Below are positions 45,304 to 53,665 of a DNA stretch of 64,000 bases, in pieces. Source of the DNA: an uncultured Sphingomonas sp. (GTDB taxonomy: Bacteria > Pseudomonadota > Alphaproteobacteria > Sphingomonadales > Sphingomonadaceae). The stretch spans positions 1-64,000 of the forward strand of contig CAJYLQ010000037.1 of assembly GCA_913775975.1 (NCBI GenBank), read 5' to 3'. The notes beneath the pieces are model-generated. The model saw only the letters and a list, made by a program, of their open reading frames with translations. It was not told the DNA's origin and made no database searches. How positions within the stretch are numbered: position 1 is the first letter of the stretch; every line of letters begins with the position of its first letter. A program made the translations under genes and the position numbers.

Positions 45304-45614
45304 CGGCGCCGGCCAATCCCGTGCGCGGCGAGGCGGCGTTCCGCATCCATGGCGAGGCGCTGGTGCTGCGGCCGACCTTCACCGCGCTGGTCGCGGCGGA
45401 GGCTGAACTGGGGCCGCTGTTCGCGCTGGTCGAGCGCGCGGGGGAGGGGCGGCTGGCGCTGGCGGAGATCGCCGCGCTGTTCTGGCACTGCATCCGCGAT
45501 CGGCCCGACTGGGCGACGCGCGAGGCGGTAGGCGAGGCGGTGGTGGAGGGCGGGCTGACCCGCGCGACGCCGCTGCTGCGCGTGCTGCTGACGCAGATCC
45601 TGGGCGGGCGGTGA
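45300..45614 (+). CDS. GTA family protein (tail assembly chaperone, gp10-like)
   Basis: 104 residues: GEAAFRIHGEALVLRPTFTALVAAEAELGPLFALVERAGEG and ALAEIAALFWHCI match the GTA-specific family that follows the major tail gene (gp10). It is thought to be a tail assembly chaperone. ATG overlaps the tail-tube stop, and its own stop overlaps the following GTG (GTGA). Confidence 0.85.
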   Translation: MTAPANPVRGEAAFRIHGEALVLRPTFTALVAAEAELGPLFALVERAGEGRLALAEIAALFWHCIRDRPDWATREAVGEAVVEGGLTRATPLLRVLLTQILGGR

Positions 45615-45802
45615 CGTTCGCCGAGGGGGCGGGGCGGCTGGCGGGCTTTGCGGGGGCGGTGCTGGGGTGGAGCGCGGACCGCTTCTGGTCGGCCACCCCG
45701 GCGGAGCTGGCGGCTGTGGTGACGGCGCTGGCGGGCGATACGCCCGCGCCGGCGGACGCGGCGACGGTCGCGCGGTTGAGGGAGGCGTTTCCCGATGGAT
45801 GA
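45611..45802 (+). CDS. Short phage tail assembly chaperone (gp10.1-like)
   Basis: 63 residues from GTG 45611: GRLAGFAGAVLGWSADRFWSATPAELAAVV matches the small GTA/phage tail assembly chaperone that precedes the tape measure gene. Start overlaps the previous stop; the end overlaps the tape measure start by 8 bp. Small but supported by position and the conserved W-x-F-W pattern. Confidence 0.82.
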   Translation: MTFAEGAGRLAGFAGAVLGWSADRFWSATPAELAAVVTALAGDTPAPADAATVARLREAFPDG

Positions 45803-46361
45803 CGGGTTCGACCGGATGATGGTGGCGGTGCGCGCGGACACGGGCATTTTCGCGCGCGATGTGGCGGCGATGCGCGCCGAGCTGGAGGGCGCGCTGGTGC
45901 CCGGCGCGGCGCGGGCGGGGCGGGCGATCGAAACGTCGCTGCTGGCGGCGGTGCGCGGCGGGCGGCTGGGGTTCGAGGAACTGCAGGCGACCGCGCTGAA
46001 GGCGCTCGACGCGATCGCGGCGGGGGCACTGCGCGCCGGGCTGAACGCGGTGATCGGCGGCGGCGGTGGCGGCGGGCTGGGCGGCATCCTGTCGACGGTG
46101 CTGGGCGGCGTGCTCGGCGCGCCGGGGCGGGCGACGGGCGGGCCGGTAACGGGCGGGCGGCCCTACATGGTCGGCGAGCGCGGGCCGGAACTGTTCGTCC
46201 CCGCCGCCGCCGGGCGGATCGAGCCGGCGGCGGGCACCGGCATGGCGCGCGAGGTGCGCGTCGCGATCACCGTCAACGCGCCCGCCGGGGAGGTGCCAGC
46301 GATGATGGGCCGCTCCGCCCGGCAGGTGGCGCGCGCGGTGAAGGCCGCGCTGGCCGAATAG
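45795..46361 (+). CDS. GTA tail tape measure protein (gp11-like, short)
   Basis: 188 residues: N-terminal helical part (RMMVAVRADTGIFARDVAAMRAELEGALVPGA), a Gly-rich centre (GGGGGGGLGGILSTVLGGVLGAPGRATGGPV) and GRPYMVGERGPELFVPAAAGRIEP, the conserved C-terminal signature of tape measure proteins. GTAs have short tails, so a short tape measure is expected. A small GC hairpin at about 46366-46388 separates it from the next gene. Confidence 0.88.
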   Translation: MDDGFDRMMVAVRADTGIFARDVAAMRAELEGALVPGAARAGRAIETSLLAAVRGGRLGFEELQATALKALDAIAAGALRAGLNAVIGGGGGGGLGGILSTVLGGVLGAPGRATGGPVTGGRPYMVGERGPELFVPAAAGRIEPAAGTGMAREVRVAITVNAPAGEVPAMMGRSARQVARAVKAALAE

Positions 46362-46412
46362 CGGCCGCCCCGCCCCCTTGCCGGGGCGCAGGAACAGCAA
46401 GGAGAACTGGTC

Positions 46413-48683
46413 ATGGGACACTGGCTCGCAAGCGCGCGCACGGTGCAGGAGACGGGCGTCCTCTCCCGCTTCGACCCGCGTTTCTGGACGGTCAACTTCC
46501 CGCGCCCGATGATGGCGGCGGTGACGACGATCGCGGCGGACGGGCTGCGCGTCGATTGCGCGTTCCACCGCCGCGACGATCTGGCCGGGCTGATCTGGGA
46601 GGCGGAGGACCGGCACGATCATGTGCTGCTCGCCTACGAGACGCGGCGGGACTTTCGCGACTGCCGGCTGCGCTTTCGCTGGCGGTCTGGCGGGGTGATC
46701 GCGCTCGATGCGGTGAACGGCCCGGTGCTGACGATCGAGGGCCGCGATGCCGCCGGTCGCCCGCGCAGCTGGTACGTCCGGCTGTGGAACTATGCCGAGG
46801 GCACCCCCGGGGATGCGGTGGTCACGCTCGACTTCGCCGACCTGGCGGGCGGGTTCGCGCATCCGGCGGAGGCGGACCCGGTTTACGCCGGCGATATCGA
46901 CCGGATGTTCGTGTCGCTGGCTCCGCCCGGCTATGACCGGCAGGCCGCGCCGCTGCCCGCGCCGGTGGAGGGCTGGGCGGAGATGACCGGCATAGTCTGC
47001 GACGGGCCGGGCAGCGTGCTGACGATCGGCGACGTGATCGTGCCGCCGCACGGGCGCGGCATCGCGGGCGGCTATGACGACAGTTACCACCTGACGCCGG
47101 CACGGCTGCTGCGCAACGCGCTGCACCTCGGCTATCGCGGGCCGCTGGTCCATTATGTCGGCATGAGCCATTATTTCCGGCTGGATGCCGGGCTGATGGC
47201 GACGGCGGCGGGCGGCGTGCTGAACGTCGCATGCGCGGCATGGCATCGCGATTTCGCGGGCCGGGCGAAGGCGCTGGGATACGAGCTGATCTGGTCGCTG
47301 TCCTACGAACTGTTCGACGCGCATTGCCCGGAGGCGTGGAAGCAGCGCCGCGCCGACGGGGCGCCCGCGCTGACCGGGTGGACGCCGCCCTCCACGCTGC
47401 TCAGCCCCGCCAATGCGGCGGCGATGGCCTATCTGGCGGAGGTGGCGCGGGCGTTTCTGGCGATCGGCGCGGCGGCGGGGCTGGCGCCGCGCTTCCAGAT
47501 CGGCGAGCCGTGGTGGTGGGTCGACCCCGCCAGCCAGGCGCCGTGCCTGTACGACGCGGCGGCGGTCGCGGCCTTCGCCCCCGTGCCGATCGCGAGCGCC
47601 CGCGCGGTGACGACGGCGGACCAGCGCGCGACGCTGGACCGGGCGGGCGCGTGCCTGGCCGCCTCCACCACCGCGCTGACGACGGCGGTGCGCGCGGCGG
47701 CGCCGGGCTGCGTCGTCCACTTGCTGGCGTATCTGCCGACGATACTCGACCCGCTGGCACCCGAGGCGAAGCGCGCGAACCTGCCGGTCGGCTGGGCCAG
47801 CCCCGCCTTCGACGTGCTGCAGCTGGAGGATTACGACTGGGCGGCGACGGGGCAGCGCGCCGACACCGCCCGCGCCGTCGCCGCCGTGACAGCGCGGCTC
47901 GGCTATCCGGTGGACCGGCAGCATTATTTCAGCGGCTTCGTACTGCGACCCGAGGATGCGGCGCAGTGGCATGCGATCGATCGCGCGGCGGACGATGCGG
48001 CGGCGCGGGGCGTCGCGGCGACGATCATCTGGGCGCTGCCGCAGGTGATGCGCGACGGCTTCGTCCATTTCGACATGGGAGAGGGGGATGCGGTGCAGGC
48101 GTTCGACGATGTGAGCTTTCCGCTGGCGCTGGGCCGCGAGGCGGAGGTGGCGCCGGGTTTCTCGACGCAGATCGTGACGGCGGCGGGCGGCGCGGAACAG
48201 CGCGTCGCGGGCTGGGCGGAGGCGCGATGCCGCTATGACGTCGGGCCGGGCGTTCGCTCCGAAGAGGATATCGCCGCGCTGCTCGCATTCTTCCGCGCGC
48301 GGATGGGCCCGGCGCGCGGCTTTCGCCTGCGCGATCCGTTCGACTGGCGGGGGCGCGACGAGCTGGTCGGGACGGGCGACGGCACCGCCCGCCGCTTCGC
48401 ACTGGTCCGCCATTACGGCGCGGCGGTGCGGCGGATCACCCGGCCCGTGTCGGGCAGCGTACGGGTGAGCGTGGACGGCCGCGCCGTCGGTTTCGCGATG
48501 GAGGCGGGGGGCTGGCTGGCGCTGGATGCGGCCCCGGCGGTGGGCGCGGTGGTGCGCGCCAGCTTCGACTTCGACGTGCCGGTGCGCTTTGCCGAGGACC
48601 AGCTGAGCGTCAGCCGCGCGACCTTCCTGGCGGGCGTCGCCGCCTCCGTCCCGCTGATCGAGCTGCGTGAGGCGGCGGCATGA
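46413..48683 (+). CDS. GTA distal tail protein with N-terminal TIM-barrel-like module (gp12-like, DUF2460)
   Basis: 756 residues. The last ~195 (from about 563, AFDDVSFPLALGREAEVAPGFSTQIV and FFRARMGPARGFRLRDPFDWRG) are a DUF2460 distal tail domain; RcGTA gp12 is only this part (about 210 residues). The first ~550 residues have a beta-rich start (20-200) then a barrel-like region with RGPLVHYVGMSHYF, YELIWSLSYELFDAHCPEAW, RFQIGEPWWWVDP and VLQLEDYDWA, resembling the TIM-barrel domain of GTA or non-contractile tail sheath proteins. AAGGAG precedes the ATG. It overlaps the next gene by 4 bp. Confidence 0.85.
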   Translation: MGHWLASARTVQETGVLSRFDPRFWTVNFPRPMMAAVTTIAADGLRVDCAFHRRDDLAGLIWEAEDRHDHVLLAYETRRDFRDCRLRFRWRSGGVIALDAVNGPVLTIEGRDAAGRPRSWYVRLWNYAEGTPGDAVVTLDFADLAGGFAHPAEADPVYAGDIDRMFVSLAPPGYDRQAAPLPAPVEGWAEMTGIVCDGPGSVLTIGDVIVPPHGRGIAGGYDDSYHLTPARLLRNALHLGYRGPLVHYVGMSHYFRLDAGLMATAAGGVLNVACAAWHRDFAGRAKALGYELIWSLSYELFDAHCPEAWKQRRADGAPALTGWTPPSTLLSPANAAAMAYLAEVARAFLAIGAAAGLAPRFQIGEPWWWVDPASQAPCLYDAAAVAAFAPVPIASARAVTTADQRATLDRAGACLAASTTALTTAVRAAAPGCVVHLLAYLPTILDPLAPEAKRANLPVGWASPAFDVLQLEDYDWAATGQRADTARAVAAVTARLGYPVDRQHYFSGFVLRPEDAAQWHAIDRAADDAAARGVAATIIWALPQVMRDGFVHFDMGEGDAVQAFDDVSFPLALGREAEVAPGFSTQIVTAAGGAEQRVAGWAEARCRYDVGPGVRSEEDIAALLAFFRARMGPARGFRLRDPFDWRGRDELVGTGDGTARRFALVRHYGAAVRRITRPVSGSVRVSVDGRAVGFAMEAGGWLALDAAPAVGAVVRASFDFDVPVRFAEDQLSVSRATFLAGVAASVPLIELREAAA

Positions 48684-49489
48684 GCTGGCTGGCGGAGGAA
48701 CTGGCCACCGTCGCGCTGTGCTGGCGGATCGAGCGGCGCGACGGCGTGACGATCGGGCTGACCACGCATGATCGCGACCTGACCGTCGATGGGCTGGTCC
48801 ATCGCGCGGCGCCGGGCATGGCGCCGTCCGCGATCCGGCGCGAGGCGGGGCTGGCGGCGGACACGATGGAGGTGGCGGGCGCGATCGTGTCCGACGCGAT
48901 CCGGGGCGACGACCTGATCGATGGCCGCTGGGACGGCGCGCGGGTGCGGCTGTTCGCGATCGACTGGAGCGGTGCGGACGAGGCGCGCGTGGCGCTGGGC
49001 GAGGGGGTGATCGGCGCGGTCGAGCTGCGTGACGGGCGCTTTTCGGCGGAGCTTGCCGGCGCGGGCGCGGCGCTGGAGCGGCCGGTGGTGGAAGAGACGG
49101 CGCCGACCTGCCGCGCGACGCTGGGCGATGCGCGCTGCCGCGTGCCGATGGCGGGGCGGCGGCGGCTGGCGCGGGTGCTGGACGCCGAGGGCGCGGTGCT
49201 GACGCTGGACCGGGTGGCGGCGGCGGACATCTATGGCTGGGGGATGCTGCGATGGCTGGACGGGGCGAATGGCGGACGGACGCAGGGGATCGCGACGTCG
49301 ACAGGGGCATTGCTGACGCTGGCCGCCCCGCCGGCGCGCGCGGTGGTGGCGGGGACGCTGGTGGAACTGGTGGAGGGGTGCGACCGGACGCTGGCGACCT
49401 GTGCGGGGCGGTTCGGCAATGCGGCGAACTTTCGCGGGGAGCCGCATTTGCCGGGGATGGATCTGGTGACGCGCTGGATCGGCGGCTGA
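48680..49489 (+). CDS. GTA tail hub protein (gp13-like, DUF2163)
   Basis: 269 residues, DUF2163 followed by a C-terminal beta-barrel domain: WLAEELATVALCWRIERRDGVTIGLTTHDRDL at the start. Four Cys are spaced as in RcGTA gp13 (Cys144, Cys153, Cys234, Cys241, in TCRATLGDARC and GCDRTLATC), where the cluster was reported to bind an iron-sulfur centre. It forms the hub at the tail base. ATG 48680 overlaps the preceding stop. Confidence 0.9.
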   Translation: MSWLAEELATVALCWRIERRDGVTIGLTTHDRDLTVDGLVHRAAPGMAPSAIRREAGLAADTMEVAGAIVSDAIRGDDLIDGRWDGARVRLFAIDWSGADEARVALGEGVIGAVELRDGRFSAELAGAGAALERPVVEETAPTCRATLGDARCRVPMAGRRRLARVLDAEGAVLTLDRVAAADIYGWGMLRWLDGANGGRTQGIATSTGALLTLAAPPARAVVAGTLVELVEGCDRTLATCAGRFGNAANFRGEPHLPGMDLVTRWIGG

Positions 49490-49848
49490 TCGTCGGGCGG
49501 GCACGAGCGCTGATCGGCACGCCGTTTCGGCTTCACGGGCGCGGGCCGGCGGGGGTCGACTGTGTCGGGCTGGCCGCCGCCGCGATGGGCGTGGCGACGG
49601 TGCCGACCGGCTATCCGCTGCGCGGCGGCGCGGCGGCGGCGCGGGGCTGGCTGGACGCGCGATGGCGTCGTGTGGCGGTCGCGGCGGCGGGCGATCTGGT
49701 GCTGGCGACGCCCGGGCCGGGGCAGGTGCATCTGGGCGTGTGGACCGGCGAGGGGCTGGTCCATGCCGATCTGGGCCTGGGTCGCGTGGTGGAGCGGCCG
49801 GGCGAACCGCCCTGGCCGGTGATCGGCATCTGGCGGGGGGAGGGCTGA
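49486..49848 (+). CDS. GTA NlpC/P60-type cell wall peptidase (gp14-like)
   Basis: About 120 residues with the NlpC/P60 core: ALIGTPFRLHGRGPAGVDCVGLAAAAMG (Cys26) and PGPGQVHLGVW (His82), then HADLGLGRVVE. In RcGTA the homologous gp14 is a tail-tip murein peptidase that helps DNA cross the recipient wall. No ATG, GTG or TTG is in frame near the expected start; the frame is open from 49252, with GTG 49378 far upstream. CTG 49486, overlapping the hub stop (CTGA), gives the right N-terminus. The start is therefore uncertain. Confidence 0.8.
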   Translation: MIVGRARALIGTPFRLHGRGPAGVDCVGLAAAAMGVATVPTGYPLRGGAAAARGWLDARWRRVAVAAAGDLVLATPGPGQVHLGVWTGEGLVHADLGLGRVVERPGEPPWPVIGIWRGEG

Positions 49849-49849
49849 C

Positions 49850-51952
49850 ATGGCGACACTGGTATTGACGGCGGTGGGCAGCGCGGTGGGCGGGCCGATC
49901 GGCGGCGCGCTGGGGGCAATGCTGGGCAATGCGCTGGACCACCGGCTGCTGGGGCGGGTGCGCGAAGGGCCGCGCCTGTCCGACCTGTCGGTGCAGACGT
50001 CGTCTTACGGCACGCCGATCCCCGCCGTGTTCGGCACGATGCGTGTCGCCGGCACGGTGATCTGGTCGACCGACCTGATCGAGACGCGGGTGCGCGGCAG
50101 CGGCAAGGGGCAGGCGAGCGGATACAGCTATGCCGCGTCGTTCGCGGTGCTGCTGTCGGGGCGACCGGTTCGCGCGATCGGGCGGATCTGGGCGGACGGG
50201 CGGCTGATCCGGGGTGCGGCGGGCGACCTGAAGGTGAAGGGGACGCTGCGCCTGCATCGGGGCGCGGAGGACCAGCCGGTCGACCCGCTGATCGCCAGTG
50301 CCGAAGGGGCCGGGATGGCGCCCGCCTATCGCGGCATGGCCTATCTTTTGTGGGAAGAGCTGGCGCTCGACACGTTCGGCAACCGCATCCCGCAGCTGAC
50401 CGTGGAGGTGATCGCCGATCCCGCCCCGGTGGCGGCCGGCTCGATCGCCGCCGCACTGGCGCCCGAGGTGACCGGCGGCATGGGGACGGCGATCGCGGGC
50501 TTCGCCGCGACCGGCAGCGTGCGCGGCGTGCTGGAGGTGCTGGCGGAGGCGGGGGGCGGCTGGTGGCGGCCGGACGGGGCGGGGCTGCGCCTGGCGACCG
50601 ATGCCGATTCGCCGGTCACGATCGCCGATGACGGCCAGGGCGGCGGCCGGCAGGTTGCGGGCATCGCGACGGTGCCGCGCGTCATGGCGGTCGCGCATTA
50701 CGACCCGGCGCGCGACTGGCAGGCGGGTGTCCAGCGCGTCGCCCGGGTCGGCGCGGAGACGGGCCCGGCGGCGACCGGGGGAGCGGGTCGCGTCGACCTG
50801 CCCGCCGCGCTGGCAGCAGACGCCGCGCGCGATCTGGCGGCGCGGCTGCTGGCGAATGCGATGGCGGCGCGGACGATGCGGGTGGTCGTGCCGGGCCTTG
50901 CGGGCATGACGGTGAAGCCGGGCGCGGTCGTGACGGTGGCGGGCGAGGCGGGGCGCTGGCGCGTGCTGGCGAGCGAGGTGGAGGGGATGGTCGTGCGGCT
51001 GACGCTGACGCCGCTGCCGGGCGCGCCGCCCGCCCTGCCGGGCGCGACGAGCGGTCGGGTCGCCGGCTCGCCCGACCAGCGGATCGGCGTGACGCTGCTG
51101 CGGGTCATGGAGCTGCCCGCGCTCGACGATACGCTGGCGACCGCGCCGCGCATCCTCGTGGCGGCGGCGGGCGCGGGCGCGGGCTGGCGCGGGGCGAGCC
51201 TGTCGTGGAGCGGTGACGACGGGGCGAGCTGGGAAGAGGCGGGCGTGACCGCCGCACCGGCGGTGCTGGGAACGGTGGAGGCCGATCTGCCAGCCGCGAC
51301 GTCGTGTCTGTACGACATGATCAATCGGCCGGTTGTGCGGCTGGCGCGCGGCGACATGGTGCTGGCGGATGCCGATGACGCGGCGCTGGATCGCGGCGGC
51401 AATCTGGCGGTCGTGGGGGATGAGATCATCCAGTTCGGTCGCGCCGAGCCGTTGGGCGAGGGGCGGTGGCGGCTGTCACGCCTGTTGCGCGGGCGGCGGG
51501 GAAGCGAGGGGGCGACGGTAGCGGCCGGCGCGCCGTTCGCGTTGCTGAGCGCGGATGCCGTGCGCGGCATCACGTTGCCGCTCGCGCTGCTGGGGCGGCC
51601 GATCCGCGTGATGGCGTCTGGCGCCGGCGATGGCGTGCCGGCCGAAGCGCGGCTGACGCTGACCGGCGCGTCACTGCGCCCGCCCGTCCCCGTTGCGATC
51701 GTACGGCAGGGCGACGCGGCCGGCTGGACACGGCGAAGCCGCGCCGGCTGGGCCTGGAACGACGGTAGCGACGCACCGCTGGGCGAGGAGGCGGAGCGAT
51801 ACCGCGTCTCGCTGACCGCGCCCGACGGCAGCGTCCGCGACGTCGCGGTGGACGCAGCCCAACTGGCGGGCCCGGTCTTGCCCGGAACCATCGTGACCGT
51901 GCGCCAGCGCGGCACCTGGGCCGAATCGGCGCCGGCGACGGCGCGCCTGTGA
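49850..51952 (+). CDS. GTA host-specificity / tail megatron protein (gp15-like, short)
   Basis: 700 residues: MATLVLTAVGSAVGGPIGGALGAMLGN at the N-terminus, LSDLSVQTSSYGTPIPAVFGTMRVAGTVIWSTDL, and further conserved GRIWADGRLI and LLWEELALDTFGNRIPQLTVEV segments of the phage-tail_3 type, then beta domains. RcGTA gp15 is about 1300 residues and contains a TIM-barrel domain; that domain is not visible here. ATG 49850 follows the peptidase stop by 2 bases (upstream GGGGGGAGG). Confidence 0.9.
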   Translation: MATLVLTAVGSAVGGPIGGALGAMLGNALDHRLLGRVREGPRLSDLSVQTSSYGTPIPAVFGTMRVAGTVIWSTDLIETRVRGSGKGQASGYSYAASFAVLLSGRPVRAIGRIWADGRLIRGAAGDLKVKGTLRLHRGAEDQPVDPLIASAEGAGMAPAYRGMAYLLWEELALDTFGNRIPQLTVEVIADPAPVAAGSIAAALAPEVTGGMGTAIAGFAATGSVRGVLEVLAEAGGGWWRPDGAGLRLATDADSPVTIADDGQGGGRQVAGIATVPRVMAVAHYDPARDWQAGVQRVARVGAETGPAATGGAGRVDLPAALAADAARDLAARLLANAMAARTMRVVVPGLAGMTVKPGAVVTVAGEAGRWRVLASEVEGMVVRLTLTPLPGAPPALPGATSGRVAGSPDQRIGVTLLRVMELPALDDTLATAPRILVAAAGAGAGWRGASLSWSGDDGASWEEAGVTAAPAVLGTVEADLPAATSCLYDMINRPVVRLARGDMVLADADDAALDRGGNLAVVGDEIIQFGRAEPLGEGRWRLSRLLRGRRGSEGATVAAGAPFALLSADAVRGITLPLALLGRPIRVMASGAGDGVPAEARLTLTGASLRPPVPVAIVRQGDAAGWTRRSRAGWAWNDGSDAPLGEEAERYRVSLTAPDGSVRDVAVDAAQLAGPVLPGTIVTVRQRGTWAESAPATARL

Positions 51953-51965
51953 ACGGAGGATCATG

Positions 51966-52412
51966 ATGGACACGATGACCGACCGCCTTGCCCTGCCTCT
52001 GATCGCGCCGGGACAGGCGCAAAAGGAAGTTGCCCACAACGAGGCACTGACGCTGCTGGACCTTGCCGTTCATGCTGCGGTGGAGGGCGCCCCGCGCAAT
52101 GATCCACCGACCGCCCCGTCAGTGGGCCGCTGCTGGATCGCGGGCGCGGCCCCGACCGGCGCCTGGGTCGGCCATGCGCATGCCCTGGCGGGCTGGACGG
52201 GCGGAGGCTGGCGCTTCGTCGCGGCGCGGCCCGGCATGACCGCCTGGGACGCCGGCACGGGCACGCTGCTGCGCTGGGCGGGGGCCGGCGGCTGGGTCGG
52301 CGGCGGGGCGTCCGCCGCGCCGGCGGGCGGAACGACCGTCGACGCGGAGGCGCGAGCGGCGATCGCGCGCCTCACCGCGGCAATGCAGACGCACGGCCTG
52401 ATCACGGGGTAA
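51966..52412 (+). CDS. DUF2793 domain-containing protein (end of GTA cluster)
   Basis: 148 residues: DRLALPLIAPGQAQKEVAHNEALTLLDLAVHAAVEG is the DUF2793 signature seen in phage and GTA tail regions, often beside receptor-binding or fibre proteins. GGAGGA is 5 bases before ATG 51966 (a closer ATG lies at 51963). The last third is Gly-rich with a C-terminal helix. It closes the cluster; ompA follows 111 bp later. Confidence 0.88.
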   Translation: MDTMTDRLALPLIAPGQAQKEVAHNEALTLLDLAVHAAVEGAPRNDPPTAPSVGRCWIAGAAPTGAWVGHAHALAGWTGGGWRFVAARPGMTAWDAGTGTLLRWAGAGGWVGGGASAAPAGGTTVDAEARAAIARLTAAMQTHGLITG

Positions 52413-52452
52413 AGCCTGTGGCACATGGGCAACACTGCGGAAGTTTGTCGGC

Positions 52453-52479
52453 TTGCCTGGAAACCATCCCCTCTATAGT
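52453..52479 (+). promoter_or_regulatory. Probable promoter of ompA
   Basis: TATAGT (52474-52479) is a clear -10 hexamer; the best -35 is TTGCCT (52453-52458) with a 15-base spacer, or CTTGCC with 16. A start near 52486 would give a ~38-nt leader before AAGGAAAGGGG and ATG 52524. Confidence 0.6.
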
Positions 52480-52523
52480 GGGTTTGCGCTGTCCGTAGTG
52501 ACACTGAAGGAAAGGGGACTAAT

Positions 52524-53639
52524 ATGCGGAAGCTTGCCGTCGTTCTGGCACTTGCCTCCACCGCCCTCGCCTCGCCCGCTCTCGCCCGTGACAAGGCGTG
52601 GTACGTGGGTATCGAAGGCGGCGCGATGATCGTCGAGGATATCAACTGGAACATCACGAACGCCGCCGGCACCGCCGTTGGCACCAGCACCACCGATCAC
52701 GACTATGGCTATGATGTCGATGGCATCGTCGGCTATGACTTCGGTGGGTTCCGGGTCGAGACCGAGGTCGGCTACCGCCGCGCCCGCGTCGACTCCTACT
52801 CATCGACCACCGCGATCGGCAACAACGTCGCCGGTACGTACAACGGTGCCTACGGGAACACTTCGGCGCTCAGCTTCATGCTGAACGGCCTGCTGGACTT
52901 CGGTCCGGATGACGGCATCCAGGGCTTTGTCGGCGGCGGCGTCGGCGTCGCCCGCGTCAAGGCGAACTACAAGCTGAATGGCGCGAGCTTCCTCGACGAC
53001 AGCGACACCGGCTTCGCCTGGCAGGTTCTGGCGGGCGTTCGCGCGCCGCTCAGCGATCACCTGGACGTCAGCGTCAAGTATCGCTTCTTCAACGTCGAGA
53101 ACGTTGGCCTGATCAACGGTGGCAACCAGTCGCTGGATGGCCGTTATCGTTCGCACAGCATCCTGGGCGGCCTGATCTACAACTTCGGTGAGCCGGCTGC
53201 TCCGCCGCCGCCTCCGCCGCCGCCGCCCCCGCCCCCGCCGCCTCCCCCGCCGCCCCCGCCGCCTGCGCCGGAGCCGGTGGTCTGCTCGCCGGGTCCGTTC
53301 ATCGTGTTCTTCGAGTGGAACAAGTCGGACGTAACGCCGGAAGCCGCGTCGATCCTCGACAACGCTGTCACCCAGTACCAGAACTGCGGCAACGCGCAGG
53401 TCATGCTGGCCGGTTACACCGACACCTCCGGTACGCCGAAGTACAACCTGGGTCTGTCCCAGCGTCGTGCGGACGCGGTGAAGGCGTACATGACGTCGCG
53501 TTCGATCCCGGATGCGAACATCCAGACGGCCGCCTATGGCGAGACCAACCTGCGCGTTCAGACCGCCGATGGCGTTCGCGAAGTGCAGAACCGTCGCGTG
53601 GAGATCACTTACGGTCCGGGCGCAGGCGCGGGTCAGTAA
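52524..53639 (+). CDS. OmpA family outer membrane protein with proline-rich linker
   Basis: 371 residues: signal peptide (ending SPALA-RDK), an OmpA-type beta-barrel (WYVGIEGGAM, GYDFGGFRVETEVGYRRA, LSVKYRFFNVENVG-like end), a run of 21 prolines (227-247) as a flexible linker, and a C-terminal OmpA domain binding peptidoglycan (IVFFEWNKSD, NLGLSQRRADAVKAYM, NRRVEITYG). AAGGAAAGGGG precedes the ATG. Lower local GC and highly expressed-type codon use suggest abundant expression. Followed by a terminator. Confidence 0.93.
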   Translation: MRKLAVVLALASTALASPALARDKAWYVGIEGGAMIVEDINWNITNAAGTAVGTSTTDHDYGYDVDGIVGYDFGGFRVETEVGYRRARVDSYSSTTAIGNNVAGTYNGAYGNTSALSFMLNGLLDFGPDDGIQGFVGGGVGVARVKANYKLNGASFLDDSDTGFAWQVLAGVRAPLSDHLDVSVKYRFFNVENVGLINGGNQSLDGRYRSHSILGGLIYNFGEPAAPPPPPPPPPPPPPPPPPPPPPAPEPVVCSPGPFIVFFEWNKSDVTPEAASILDNAVTQYQNCGNAQVMLAGYTDTSGTPKYNLGLSQRRADAVKAYMTSRSIPDANIQTAAYGETNLRVQTADGVREVQNRRVEITYGPGAGAGQ

Positions 53640-53665
53640 TCTCTGACGCTTCGGCGAAGGAATGG

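Noticed and set aside
49252..49485. Long N-terminal extension of the GTA peptidase from ATG 49252
   Set aside because: It would overlap gp13 by about 240 bp and its residues are Gly/Arg-rich with no match to the peptidase family.
45258..49520. A 1420-residue open frame on the minus strand across the GTA tail genes
   Set aside because: It is the antisense shadow of overlapping real genes in GC-rich DNA. It has no domain, no ribosome site and an Arg/Ala/Pro-rich composition.
39001..52412. Interpretation as an intact prophage
   Set aside because: No integrase, excisionase, repressor, replication, lysis or attachment sites flank it, and gene order and families are those of RcGTA.
53177..53404. 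Minus-strand Gly-run frame opposite the OmpA proline linker
   Set aside because: Simple reverse reading of the proline repeat; no gene.
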